The notes below the pieces were generated by a model. The model had not been told where the DNA came from. It ran no database searches and saw only the letters and a list, made by a program, of their open reading frames with translations. DNA of 64,000 nt from Cryptomeria japonica (taxonomy: Eukaryota > Streptophyta > Pinopsida > Cupressales > Cupressaceae), in contig NC_081409.1 of assembly GCF_030272615.1 (NCBI RefSeq), positions 202,786,449 through 202,850,448 on the forward strand. The letters run 5' to 3'. Position numbers and translations under genes: made by a program. Shown here piece by piece: positions 23,265 through 35,275 of the stretch; the first letter of the stretch is position 1; each line of letters opens with the position of its first letter.

Positions 23265-26085
23265 ATGGGAAAGAACAAGTGAGGAATGATGGAACAACGA
23301 GAGGTTGAAAAGGAAAGACAAAGGCATCATATGAAGAAATTACGTGACATAAGAACAATGGGACAAGAAGGTATGTCATCCTCAACATCTCAATTTGATT
23401 TACCAAAAGAAACATAATGTACCTAATGCAATTGAAGAAGAGACATTTGATTTACCGTATGAACCTAATACAATTGAAGAAGAGACCACATTGAATAATC
23501 AATTAAATGATGAATATACACTTGCTCTATTTGATGAGTGTACCCAATGCACACATTGCACCGATGTTAACACCTCCTAGAATCATTCGTAGGAAACCAA
23601 AGTATCTAATTGACATTGATGAGAATATATTGAAGCCAATGATTACTAAAATGAATGAACGAACTTGTACGAGAATGGTTAAAAGAATATGGTAAAACTA
23701 TTTTGAAAACTTAAATCAAACCACAAGATGTTAATTAATTGTTCAAATGATTAAAATTTTGAATTTTAGAGGGACAAGATAAATTTTAGGCTTTAGATCA
23801 TCCGAAAGTAATGGCGAAAAAACTATTTTGAGAAATCTATTTGATGCATATCAAGCTATTGGTTCAAAATTACATACTAAAGATTCTAATGTTACTCGAC
23901 GTATCATTACATCAACCATAATGAGCAAGAAAATTAAAAAAGATCGTTCGATAAGCAAAACAAGTAAGTCATTAAATGTTAGTAGAACAACATTAACTAA
24001 AGTATTACAGAGGTGGGAAAAAATAGACGAACCTAACAATAATTCTCTTTCAGCATTTTTGAGTAGACTACCACACAAAGACAAGGTTGTTGTTGATGCA
24101 CTAAGAACATTGATTGAAATTTTTTGGCATAACAACAAAAGAGTTTCACCCAGCCAAAGAGATGTTGTTAGAAGGAAAAGCGGGTCTACAAATCATGAGC
24201 CACATGCCAAACACTATTTGGAAATAACTCAAACAAAATTTTATGAAAGATTCCTTGAAAATTTGCCTCAAATAAGAATTTGTCAAAGATTTTTTGAAAT
24301 GGAATTTTTTTTTTATATTAAGATTAATCATGTATGCACCACGTGTTGTTGTAGGATGCATATTGAATTTTCCATGCACTATGATATTCTTTATCGTATT
24401 TGTTCTACTTTGCACACTAACGATGTTTTGCAGGAATGCAATATACAAGCACCTCCTAAGTTGGCAAGATAATTTATTTCATGTGTGCCATGTAATAGTT
24501 ATGATGGTTGCATTTATTATAAAATGCCTTGTTTGGAAGGTTCTTGTGCTATATGTGGTGGTTTGCATGTTTACCAAGATGTGTACATTTGAAGATCACA
24601 CATGAAATGGGTACAAAACTAGTTTCTTTTAGAAAATACAAGATAGTCATATATGGAGTTAAAGATGGAAAATATTTAATGAGATGTGAGTTAGTGGAAA
24701 ATGATAAATGTGTAGCTGAATTTATGAAAATGTTTCAAGAGAAACTAGTTTAGAAGTACATAATGCATACACATAGAGCTCGATGGTTAGATGAGAAATT
24801 CAAGTTATGTAAGGATACATTTCCTCTTGGTACCATTGTCTCTATCATTGATTTTGCTGAATATTATACACTACAACCTCAAAATGAAGTGCAATCTATG
24901 TATTATCATTCTACACAAGTTTCTATTTTTGTACACATAACATTCATGCATGCAAATGATAGCACAGAGGAGGATAGAAAGGTTGTAAGAGAGTATCACT
25001 TCTACATAATTGATGATTGTACTCATTCATCAAAGTTTGTACAAGGATGTTTTAAAATTTTCTATGATAATTTAAAGGAAAGAAACATATAATATAGCTC
25101 ACACTTAAAATGGTCAGATAATTGAACTGCACAATTCAAGAATGCAAGGATGTTTTATTGGTTGACAAGGATGCATATGACAAGTGGTGTACAATTTTTT
25201 TGAAATTTCACTGAGGCTGGACATGGTAAGGGAGAGAACTATGGTACAAGAGAATGTGTAAAAAGAGCCCTAGCTAGAGAAGAATTGAAGTACGAAGGTG
25301 GTGCTGAGTTGATAGATGTAGAAACAATTGTGTGATGGTGTAACTTTACAATAGGTCGAGGTAATCCAGGAACGCCAATGGTTCGTATATATTTGTGGTT
25401 GATCACAAAATCTAACATTTAAAACTATTTAGATTGTTGTACAGTTGCACGATCGAGTGATATGCACTCATTTATGATTTCAAATGCAAGTTCACTAGTA
25501 ATTTATATGAGACACATGGTATGTTTTTGCTCTTCATTCATGTATTTTTTGTGGTAAGAATGTGAATCACAAGAGTGAGTTGACAAATGGTCTTGAAGAT
25601 CGTTGGTTCACATTGATACATATAAAATTCCCAAAGCACTACAATTAAGCCAAATGGAGACATCAATGGATTTTGACCATGTATCCGACCTAATGGATTC
25701 TGGTGGTTTTTTGAGTTAATTTTTTTGCAAGTATTCTTTTTGGTTCATTCTTTTATACATCACACTTTATTTTTGGTATTAGTTATCACTTTATAAAATG
25801 CAGGTCATGTGTATGCAGTTGTTGTAGAAGAGAACAATGAAAAAGGAACCTTGTTGTTGCAACAAATATTCATTTGATGAAGTATTGTGGTAGACCTCAT
25901 AACAAGATTTTATGGAAAGTCCGTGAATCTGACCATGAGGCAATACTTGACACAATACGGGTTAGAGACAATATTGAAGGCTCATTTGATTGATTCTACG
26001 GGTCAAAGTAGAATGATTTTGAGAATTTTTTATATATCATCGATGAATTGTTCTATCTTCGCCTTTTGTATATATAAATGCCCAT
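23265..26085 (+). pseudogene. DDE-like transposase relic of an uncharacterised family (element K)
   Basis: Exon 1 (23265-23370, MGKNK, one stop) ends at a good donor AAG|GTATGT. The segment at 23828-24472 has a basic helix-turn-helix-like stretch (SKSLNVSRTTLTKVLQRWEK), then SPSQRDVVRRKSG and a Cys-rich region with CCC, CVPC and CAICGG. After one frame change near 24.6 kb, a single frame runs on through stops: SFRKYKIVIYGVKDGK, HRARWLDEKFKLCKDTFPLG, IIDFAEYYTLQPQNEVQSMY, FYIIDDCTHSSKFVQ, KWSDNxTAQFKNARMFYW, EAGHGKGENYGTRECVKRAL. The Asp in IIDFAEYY and the Asp in WSDN are plausible first and second catalytic acids of an RNase-H-like fold. From memory, similar uncharacterised proteins occur in plants and invertebrates. 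At least six stops make this copy dead. Confidence 0.6.
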
Positions 26086-26310
26086 GAGCTGATTTGTACA
26101 TGTTTAGGGGCATAATCTTGTATATTTAAATGACCATGAGCTGATTTGTACATATTTAGATGCAAAATTTTGTATACTAAAATGGTGATGAGTTGAATTG
26201 GACATATTTAAATGCCAAATTTTTTATAAAATCCCATGAGATGTTTTTTAACATTATTTTTTGTATATTTAAATAGCCAAGAGATGATTTGTCCATATTT
26301 AGAGGCAAAT
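26086..26310. repeat. Tandem repeat, about 60-bp unit, four diverged copies
   Basis: CCATGAGCTGATTTGTACAT followed by TTTAGRGGCA and TTTTGTATA recurs about every 60 bp, with the last copies more diverged. It directly follows the transposase relic. Confidence 0.75.
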
Positions 26311-26526
26311 TTCTGAATAATATGTGATAATGTTTTGTGACTATGTTTTGAGTTTATGTGATGTGATAAGGTCAATCATGACCATTCTTGATTCTTGTAT
26401 AATCATGGAGAATTATTTGAGTGATTATTGGGTCATGGGAGTCATAGATTGAGTCTAGATACAATTTGAGAAAAAATGTCATTATTGTCAAAAAAGTTGT
26501 CAAGCAACTTCTACATCGCACTGGTA

Positions 26527-27290
26527 GGGTATGGATCTCATGATGTTGGTTTGTGCACATGACAAACATAATCAATTCTATCCTATCTTGCAACTTTGCA
26601 GTGCATGCAACTGACGGTTTTGCAATAGGAGAAAAAATACTACCAATTGAAAATGGCTCCGAGTTGTTAGAAACTAAGATAGGCCATTGTAGACGAGCCT
26701 CATGCGACACTACAGGTTCAAAAAAATTGATCATATGTATCTTGGATTGGGAGAAACAGTCCATCAAATTTTTAAAATTTTTTGGACTTAGGGCACTTGA
26801 GAGATCACACCGATAGGGTATGGCTCTCGACGTTCCAACACATTGGGAGGTACGACATGAGCATGCATAACATAAACTTGCCCACTTGAATGCACTTGTA
26901 ATGTTGGTTTGTGCACATGATGATTGGAAGAAATTCTAGCATATCTTGCAACTTTGCATTGCATGCAACTGACGGTTTTTGCAGTAGGCAAAAAAATGCT
27001 ACCAATTGAAAATAGCTCTGAGTCATCAGAAACCAAGATATGCCATTGTAGATGAGCCTCATGTGACCCTACAGGTTCAAACAGATCAAATATATGTGTC
27101 CTATATTGGAATAAATAATTCGTCAAAGTTTGATTATTTTTTGGACTTGGGGCACTTGAGAGATCACATCAATAAGGTATGGCTCTCGACGTTCTGGTGC
27201 ATGGGAGGCACAACAAGACCATGCCTAGCATAAAAATGCCCACTTGGATGCGCTCACAATGTTGGTTTGTGCACATGATGACCTAAATCA
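26527..27290. repeat. 358-bp tandem repeat
   Basis: ATGTTGGTTTGTGCACATGA occurs at 26543, 26901 and 27259, exactly 358 bp apart. Units share AACTGACGGTTTT and GGGCACTTGAGAGATCACA. The first unit has lost a block after AGGGTATGG. Located between the two K genes; the open frames across it are not conserved in frame. Confidence 0.9.
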
Positions 27291-27299
27291 ATTCTATCC

Positions 27300-27490
27300 T
27301 ATCTTGCAACTTTAACAACTTTGACAACTCTGACAACTGTGACAACTTTGATAACAACTGAGCAACTTTTACATCTTTTATCCAAATGAGCCCAAACTTT
27401 GAATACTTTGACAACAACTGAGCAACTTTGTCAATAATTGAGCAACTTTTACATCTTTTATCTAAATGACCCCAAACTTTCAAAAATGTC
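27300..27490. repeat. Short AACTTTGACAACT tandem array
   Basis: Runs of CAACTTTGACAACT with a larger duplicated block containing GAGCAACTTTTACATCTTTT (twice, about 77 bp apart). Similar GCAACTTT words occur in the LTRs of gypsy1 and gypsy2, so part of this may derive from such an LTR. Confidence 0.7.
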
Positions 27491-27699
27491 TTCAAATGAT
27501 CATTAATGGTCGCAAATTACCTTATTTAGATAAAGCAATGGTAAAACAAGACGAGAACCAAAATTTGACCATTGTGAGCATGAGGGTAGTCTCAGACCAC
27601 ACCCATTGACAAATACAAATGAAAGGAATCAAAAGCATCCACTGATCACTACCATGGATCAAATCTAACCATTACTATTGAATTTTATTTTCATTGAAA

Positions 27700-28080
27700 C
27701 AAAGAGTTTTGTAGGGGTTAATTCAACATTTTAGAAAGTTTATCAAATCATATTCCACAATTGCAATGTTTTATATCATATATTTTGGTTGCTTATGTTC
27801 ATATTGTTGACTACATAGGCAAATATTCATTTAACTTTATAAAAGGGCAGCCACCAAATACAACAAATACACAATACTGAACTCAATACAAGAAGTTTTG
27901 TAGGGTTAATTCAATATTTTAGAAAGTTTATCAAATCATATTCCACGATTGAAATATTTTATATCATTGATTTTTGTTGTTTATATTCATATTTTTGATT
28001 ACATAGGCAAATAACCATTTAACTTTATAAAATGGAAACCACCAAATACAACAAATACATAATAATGAACTCAATACACA
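27700..28080. repeat. 189-bp tandem duplication
   Basis: GTTTTGTAGGGGTTAATTCA at about 27706 and GTTTTGTAGGGTTAATTCA at about 27895 start two adjacent copies ending in ACTGAACTCAATACA or its variant. Roughly 88-90% identical by eye. Confidence 0.85.
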
Positions 28081-28261
28081 TTTAATGTATCAAACATCAA
28101 CATTTATATAAATAAATAAAAAGAATGTATGCCAAGTCAATACAAGTATTACAAAAATGTGGCATATGCCATGTCCAAATCGATATACAATAAAAATGTA
28201 GAATGCATCTACTTGTATTTGGTCATTCAATGACCACAACTAACACTATATGATCCTATAC

Positions 28262-30856
28262 TTACGGTGGATCATCAAAATTGAGCCTCTTCGATGCAGT
28301 TTGCGACTCTGTAGATGGCTACAAAACCACATTCAAAAGCCAAGTTAGAATTCTTTTGTAGAAAATAGTTCACAATTATCAACATAACTATGCATTTAAC
28401 TATAATTTCTTTGTAATTGAAATGTAGACTACCTCATTGGCTGATCTTGGATCTAATGTCTTTGCTCTCTTCTCCTTGTCAATCTTAGGAGTTTTCTTGA
28501 ACACAAACTTCAAAGGCTCTAAGTTATGGCCAAGACAAGAAGGGGGCTATTGTAGATTAAACGTACAATTAATACAATGTACTAATATATATACATCAAA
28601 TACACTAAAAATTTATAATATAGAGAAAAAAAGTGCATCGGACCTTGAGATGCTTCTGCAATAGACTGAGGAGGGCTCACCATTGATGGAGCAGCTGTCA
28701 CTATTACCTGTATGAAAAATGATGAAAGATTAAATACAATTAATATAATGATAAGTATTCTAGGTTAAAAACAATTAATGTAATATATCAAAAAAAAGTG
28801 TACCAGAGCATAAGATGCTTCTCTAGTACACGGAGGAGGACTCACCATTGATGAAGCAACTATTGATATTTCCTGCATGAAAAAATGATATGATTATAAT
28901 TTATCACAAGTTCACATGTACATGTGCATATAATCATCAAATCAAGAAAATAAAATAGAGATACATACCTCCACCCTCTCTCGATCCTCGAGCATATCAG
29001 GTGCATTCAACATATCTACATAGCTCAATGGCCGATGCACATATTAAATAGACAAAAATATACTAATCAATCTACAAATCCCAACTAAGACAATTTCAAC
29101 CTTTTCAAAAAATTGTACAACTAAAAATGTGTTCATTTACCTTTTTCCCACGTTTTGACGTCCTCAAGGATTTCTTTTGCTAAGGATGAGGCCTAGACAT
29201 AGAGGGGGTACCCTAAAAAAACAAAATTAACATGAGATATTAGTACATATAATATTAAACATAATTTAACAAATATAAAATGAAATGACTTGCATATTCC
29301 ATCAAAAGAATACATAAAATAAGGTGTACAAAATATGATACTATATAGCCTTGTAGGCCAAAATCGATTGCTAAGAGCGTGACACCATCAATTTGGGACA
29401 TTTGGTTTGCTAAAAATGCCTACAAATAAAAAAATTATCAAGCATTAAAGAGAGAGTATATCTTGTATTTTTTTTTAATTCAAAGTGTACTGTTCTATTT
29501 TAACATGTTACAAAATTTATACCTCAGGCATCGAAGTTGTTGCTATAGTAACTGTGGGAGGAATATCAAATAGCCCTGTTGCATCCTAAAATGCATATTA
29601 TTTGTATCAATTTAAATTGATCTATAAATGAAAACACATTTATAATTATAAATTTTAAGTGACTGATAAATAAAATGCTATGAATTAAAATCAACACACC
29701 TATGTCTACATCTGATTGCCAAACAACATGTCCATCAACTCATCCATCAGTGCCACATCCTCAGTCGTGTAGCTCTAACATCTACTCCCACAAATCATGC
29801 ACAAATGGCATGTGGATCCATCTTTAGTAACCTCATCATCCATCCCTTTGCACATCCCTTAGCAAGTGGCATACACATGCTGAATGGGCTCACTAGCACC
29901 ACCTGCAACAACTAATGGCTCATCATCCGATACAAGAGGGTGTGCTAACTGTGTCCAATGTTGGATGATCACATCAGTCAATGTTGTGGCCACTTGAAGA
30001 TTCTATAGATCCATCGACTCTTTCAAGTCTATTGGGATAGTCAAATGTACCTTGGGTTTTGGTGGTAGGGGGCGACGACTCTTCTGGGCTACTCGTCTAT
30101 GGGCTCCAAGTCTATCTTGGGAAAAGCCGCCACCTCTACCATGGAACTCTCTCATGTCAAAATAATTAGGCAGCTCATTGAGGACAAACTCACAATATAC
30201 TTTTCTCAAAAAATACAATGGCACCTCAAAATTATTACAAGGTGGTTCGTCAAAGACCATCCACCACCTCTGTCAAAAAAGAATCTTCATTTGCACATTG
30301 GTGCACCAATGTATGGGAAACCTCTTTGCATTAAGAGGTAACGACTCACCAGTTCTAGGATGAACAAAAAGGGCACATATTTGTTGTTTACAAATGTTTT
30401 TGTTTTTCACTCCCTCATATGATAACCCACTAGCATAATATTGATGCGACCTATCCCTATAGTTTCCCCATTTTGTAATTTGAGTGGAAACTGCAATGGC
30501 ACCACTAGCTAATGTTTCTAGGCTAGTGTCAAGGGATTTATGATGCTCAAGCTCAAATATTTTTAATTTATTAACCAGTTTATTTATTTTAGTTATGTTT
30601 TGCCCTAACTGATTAAGAAATTGCTCTCGTGTATCAGGTGTATGGTAAAAAAGAGGAGCAGGAGGTGTATTATGTGGGTTTTGTTCAGGTTTTTGAGGAG
30701 GTACATCTGGTTGTTGTTTTGGATTTTCAAAATCTAGTTTGTGTAACAAAAAGTAAAAAATTAATCAAAATAAACGAATTTAAATTCAAAACGTAAAAAA
30801 AATTTGAACAAATGTGAAAGAAAAAAAAAAATCAAGCAAAACCAACCTTGATCCAT
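28262..30856 (-). pseudogene. Multi-exon gene of unknown function (second gene of element K)
   Basis: Exon 1 is ten bases (ATG at 30854-30856), followed by a 113-bp GT/AG intron (30734-30846). The next exon continues in frame as MDQDFENPKQQPDVPPQKPE and runs to about 29.7 kb, with a Pro-rich start, a coil (INKLVNKLKIFELEHHKSL), KWGNYRDRSHQYYASGLSYE, FEVPLYFLRKVYCEFVLNELPNY and a C-x2-C pair near the end. Small downstream exons with plausible splice sites follow, including a duplicated exon (SMVSPPQSIAEAS and SMVSPPPCTREAS) and a basic one (KKSLRTSKRGKK). The last two exons are clean: 28433-28546 (NLEPLKFVFKKTPKIDKEKR) and 28262-28318 (SQTASKRLNFDDPP, stop). The tail is probably nuclear. A few stops in the long exon mark it as a damaged copy. 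No known domain recognised; it may be an accessory transposition protein. Confidence 0.55.
30734..30846 (-). other. First intron of the K accessory gene
   Basis: Minus-strand donor CAAG|GTTGG and acceptor CACAAACTAG|ATTTTG. Splicing joins codons smoothly (Asp-Gln-Asp-Phe), which is the best single piece of evidence that this was a real spliced gene. Confidence 0.65.
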
Positions 30857-30984
30857 GGCATTTGGGTGAGAAAAGAGGGAGCCCATGCATGGTTTAGTGA
30901 AAAAACCCAAATTATCAACTCACGGCTGCGTGAAAAATAAGACACAGTCAGCCACAAAAAAAAATTATTGACAAGTACCACATA

Positions 30985-31175
30985 CCCGGTGCTTTAGGAC
31001 TTAAAAATGCGTACGGGGTTCTAAGTCCTAAAGAAATGTGCACGCGGTCATTTTTCTAAAGGAACCGCGTATGCACTTTTGTCCCTTTAAGCTTAGGGAC
31101 AACAAACCTTAGCGCATACGGGGTGATTTGAATTTTAAGTACTGCAAATGCGGTGCTGGTTTTTTCAAGTTTTTT
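30985..31175 (-). repeat. GTACGCGG-type repeats upstream of the K accessory gene
   Basis: Minus-strand words GGGTATGTGGTACTTG, CCCCGTACGCATT, ACCGCGTGCAC, GTGCATACGCGGTTCC and CCCCGTATGCGC recur every 30-45 bp. They mirror the GTAC-rich words upstream of the transposase at 22811-22975. Confidence 0.5.
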
Positions 31176-31186
31176 TAGGTGTGTCT

Positions 31187-31222
31187 CCACTTTTTTGCAC
31201 ACCATCTTTGTGCACTTACTCG
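31187..31222 (-). repeat. Element K right terminal inverted repeat
   Basis: The minus strand reads GAGTAAGTGCACAAAGATGG then TGTGCAAAAAAGTGG, matching the left end at 5980. TTA follows directly on the plus strand. Confidence 0.6.
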
Positions 31223-31289
31223 TTAAATATTTTTAGTTGTTTTGGTTGGTTCCTTTATAAAAGTCTAAAACAAGTTTGTTCTTTTACCC

Positions 31290-31843
31290 ATATATATTTG
31301 TAACTTTAAATTAAATCTTTTACATGTTAGTCGAAAGAAAGCATAACATGAAAATGAAACGTGTCACCCAAGTCTGCTCAATCCGATCCAAAAAGAATCA
31401 TGCAAGCCAAAAAAAATATCCACACGCTTTCCACATGTTGTCTTAACATCCTCGAACACACAAATAATCACCAAACTTAGTCTACATGATCCACACAAGT
31501 AATATCCACATGTTACTATTGATGAACACTATTCTACTTGAAAACCTTTCTACCGGATCCTCCAACTTACTTAAGAATCATGACCGAAGGCCACAAACCT
31601 GAAATAAGGCATATCACACATTCATAATGTTTCTAAGAGATCTACAACATAAAATATTCAACACAAATGATCTGACAACCAAAATACTATACATTTCCGA
31701 ATGTCCTATTCTATCTCACCGGACCTCACTAGACCTCAATCAATTTTTCGGTATGAATGAATTATGAACTACAGATTGAATATCTGACTCTAGTTGCCAT
31801 CAATGACAAGATCTAAACACCAATGCACTGTCTCTTGTCAATA
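31290..31843 (-). repeat. Element X 3' LTR, proximal half
   Basis: Matches 52720-53271: shared blocks TTAAATCTTTTACATG, CTTGAAAACCTTTCTAC, CCTCCAACTTACTTAAGAAT and TGAATTATGAACTAC. It ends CTCTTGTCAATA, where the intact copy ends CTCTTTCCAACA. It is closer to the 52191-53271 copy than to the 51143-52190 copy, so the former is its probable partner LTR. Confidence 0.85.
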
Positions 31844-31857
31844 ATCTTCCCCTTAGG
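31844..31857 (-). other. Element X polypurine tract
   Basis: The minus strand reads CCTAAGGGGAAGAT immediately before the LTR, preceded by GCCATCAATG. The copia1 element has the same arrangement (GCCATCAATGCC, AAAGGGGGAGAT, LTR), which supports a copia origin for X. Confidence 0.7.
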
Positions 31858-32155
31858 CATTGATGGCATAACTTAGTGGAAAATGTCTAAGTGTCGGACC
31901 AAAACCAAAATATATACACTGCAACTAAAAATTTGACTGCCAGACTCCAAAAATCAACCCTAGCAAGATAGACTCCCCCTAAGATCAACATTTTTTATTG
32001 CTATACACTCTCCCTTTGACATCAATGACAAAGGTAGGGTTCTGGAAACCAAAAAATCGAGCCAAAAATGTTATACACATAGTCCTTACATACACAAAAA
32101 TTTGAAGATGTTTGCATAGGAATTATTCAATGTGTCCAAGTGATTGTCCCAACCC
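31858..32155. other. Element X 3' untranslated spacer
   Basis: The region between the long ORF and the polypurine tract. On the plus strand it contains ATACACTCTCCCTTTGACAT, resembling the CTCCCCCTTTGACATCAATG spacer that precedes copia polypurine tracts. No gene. Confidence 0.5.
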
Positions 32156-35100
32156 TTATTCAAGCTCTCCAAAACTGTTAAGACCACTGAAAAGATAGTC
32201 TTGGGATTTTGTTGTCTTTAGGTCTATAAAATCACTATTTTCCAAAGCATCTTGAGAATCCTTGAGAGTACTTAGCATAATATTTAACTTGGGAATGATG
32301 AGACTCCTAAGTTCCCCAACTCTACTAGTTATCCTCTCTTGATCATGGTTGAAACTTTTGATTTTCATGAGAGCTCAAGGAAACTGTCAAAGGATCAACT
32401 GACTGAGACATGCTTGCTCGTTGATCCTTATGCACCAAAGATGACTTCTCAATGCCCTAAGTGAACTTAGATAGTGATAAGCATGATTTGTACAAGTTGC
32501 CACCTTTGAACAATGCATCTTGCATACTCTTCACACAAGTACCTAATGTGCCTCTATCATTTGCAATCATCTTACTCAAAGTTCAAATCCTCTTAACATT
32601 AAACTCATTTTGAACCTTCTCCTTATCTAATTTCTCAAAGGAATCAAAATGTGTATCTATAGAAGATTAAAATTTTTAATTTACCAGATGGAGTGTCTGA
32701 AGTGTCCTTTTGAAATGAGGGCATAAACTTTTCCAAAATATCAGATGCTAGGGTCAACAACATTTTGTCTTCTGTGTGAGACTTCAAAAGATCTTCACTA
32801 GCTTTTTCTTGTGCAAATGATGCAAGTTGAAGCTTTTGAATTGGCGACAACGAGTCAAGGTTAATCGGTCCTTGCACAAATTCTGGATCATCCACTATCT
32901 GTTTTCCCTTCACTGCCTCTGCGGTGTCTCTTGCTCCAATCTTAACTTTAATCTTAACCTCCACCTTCTCCTTGTTTGCATTTTTCTTAGTATCTACTTC
33001 CTTCTCAAGAACCGAAGGGTTATCTACATCAACCAGAGGATTATCATCCTTGACCTTACCCTCATTTTCATTTTCTACATCCTTAACTCTAACTTTTTCT
33101 TGCACATTAACATCTACTTGAACTTCCAGAATAGAAGTATTATCATCCATTGTCTATTCATCTTCTGAATTATCCTATGATGGTATGTTCTGAGTTTTCA
33201 GATGAGTATCATCTTGTCCTTTTTTTGGATTAACTTCATACTGATTCTGTAACAAAATTTTTCTCAAAATGTTTTTTGTTTCCTTAATAACTTCATCAAC
33301 TTTTCCAATCATTATTTTATTCACTCGGGTTTTACTCATGAACTCATGCTTAACTAACTTAAGTATTATTTCTATCTCCTCCTTAGAAATTATAGAGCAT
33401 AAATTAACTAATACATATTCTTTCAATATCTCATCTTTATTTTTCGTTAGTCTCCTTGCATCCAAACTTTCATACAAGCTCTTGGGTATGACTGATAGTA
33501 GTTCAATTAGAGCTTTACTATATTCATTCATGTACTCTACAATTGCTTCTTATAAAGTTCTTTTGTCAAATTCGTCAAAATTTTCATACCATTTTGATAA
33601 TGGCTTCATGTTACCATTCTTCACAACCTCAATAACAATATCATTCAAAGACATAAGAGGTTTAACTTCAAACTTACCTTTCTTTAATGCCTCATCAATT
33701 TTAGATGGTTTGGATTTCTGACCGAATGGTTTCTCTTTTGCAAATTTTATGGCTTTAGCAGCTTTATCCTACACCTCCTTTATAACTTCATCTAACTTGG
33801 TTTCTTCATCATCTACAGTCACAAATTTGATTGTCTTTCTCTTTTTATCACCACCACCGAATGACCTAACTAATGGTTTGGGCTTGCTTGTTGGCTTTGT
33901 AGGACCAGAGGAAAGAGTTGTGCTTTTGGTTTTCCTTGGCTTAGGCTTAGATGCCTATGGTTTAGTCTCATTCTCCACCTTAATAATTTACTCCTCAAAG
34001 AGGATACTCTCCTCTCTTGTTTTTCCGTCTGCTTCCTTTGTTATCCTCAGGCTCTCTGCAAGAGCCTCTACCTCCTTCCTCACCTTCTTTTGGATCACAG
34101 GCTTCATGAATTGCTGATGTAGTTTTAAGCTATTCTCTCTGCATGTTTTGAACCTCTCCTCATTAGGGCCTACTAGTTTACTCAATAGTTGTTGTGCATA
34201 CAATCCCAAAATATGTTCTTCCACCTTATAACCCATAGGCATAAATCATACTGTTCGAGGCTCTATTGCTTCCGTCAAACACTGATCTATGTGTACCATA
34301 AAACAAATGGTGTCTTGACATTTCTCCATAATGGTCTTAGGGATTCTTTCCCTCTCATGCATCTCTTGTTGGAAATTCTTGAAATATCCCCATAAATTCT
34401 TATTACAAACCTTAGAGTCACCGAAATTGTATGTACTCTTGGATCTATACACCTACCGATCTATCAAATGGCCACTGCACTTGCCCAACTCTTCAAACCT
34501 CACTCATGAAGTAGAAGAATATGCATAGAATGAGGGTTCCATATTTGAATGAATGCTTCTTATTTTCCTTTATCTTCTTTATATTCTTAATAATATCACT
34601 CTGAAGCAACTCACAAAGATCGTATTTCTTGTTTTCTCTCATCATTTCATCTGCAACATATAAAATAGTATCAAAGATAGAATTTTATTTGCTAGAATAG
34701 TAAATCTTATATCAAATCACCATTGATGCAAACCTGATGTCATGTTCTAGGATGTCGTTAATTGTCATCACTTGTTTGCCAAATTTTGACCTAGTTACAT
34801 TTGTCACAATATCATTCTTTATAGCCTTCAAATATGGAAGCTCTTTGGATGCATATAGACCTTCTATAGCTTGAATAATAGTATTCATGATCTTGTGGAG
34901 CTTGTCCCACCATATAAATTCATCATGCATTCTGCTCAATATGTATAGGATCCATTGGGGTTCATAGAACATTGAAAAAATTTAACAAACTTGAAATTTT
35001 GGTTTCAACATCGAACTCTTACTAGATAGATAATTGTTGTAAAGATTGAACATTTGTGATCTTCCCAATTCCTCAATGGGACAGTGTATGTAAACCCTTA

Positions 35101-35275
35101 TGTCTTCAATATGCAAAACTCCATAGGGCACTGATGAAAATGCACTCTTAGGGTCATCTTCCATAGAAATGAATGGATGGTTTTTAAAATTTGGTTGTGC
35201 ACGCTCAATGATTTCAACAACCAAAGGACTCATAGTACCAGATGCAACCATTTTAGAAATCTTAGATTTCAAACT
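32156..35275 (-). pseudogene. Element X long ORF of unknown function
   Basis: A chain of open pieces on the minus strand (34982-35272, 34712-34972, 34246-34452, 33988-34242, 33175-33531, 32644-33150) reads as one protein of roughly 1,000 residues broken by stops and a single frame change near 34.5-34.7 kb. The N-terminal part has a tidy globular look (LVVEIIERAQPNFKNHPFIS, SSVPYGVLHIEDIRVYIHCP). The middle is helical and basic (MKPVIQKKVRKEVEALAESL). The C-terminal part is Lys/Glu/Val-rich and low complexity (KVEVKIKVKIG). No protease, RT, RNase H or integrase motif is visible. It lies downstream of gag where pol would be expected. Function unknown; extra ORFs of this sort are known in some plant LTR elements. 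Confidence 0.5.

Noticed and set aside
24146-24448. A 100-codon minus-strand open frame
   Set aside because: Antisense to the K transposase motifs, which are the ones conserved through stops.
23265-26085. Assignment of the K transposase to Mutator, hAT, CACTA or PIF/Harbinger
   Set aside because: None of the motifs I know for those superfamilies is visible; the TTA flank alone is not enough.
26527-27290. Regular repeats considered as a CRISPR-like array
   Set aside because: Units of 358 bp without unique spacers, in a plant nuclear context; an ordinary tandem repeat.
33269-34117. Long plus-strand open frames (150 and 122 codons)
   Set aside because: Antisense shadows of the X long ORF, whose minus-strand pieces link into one protein.
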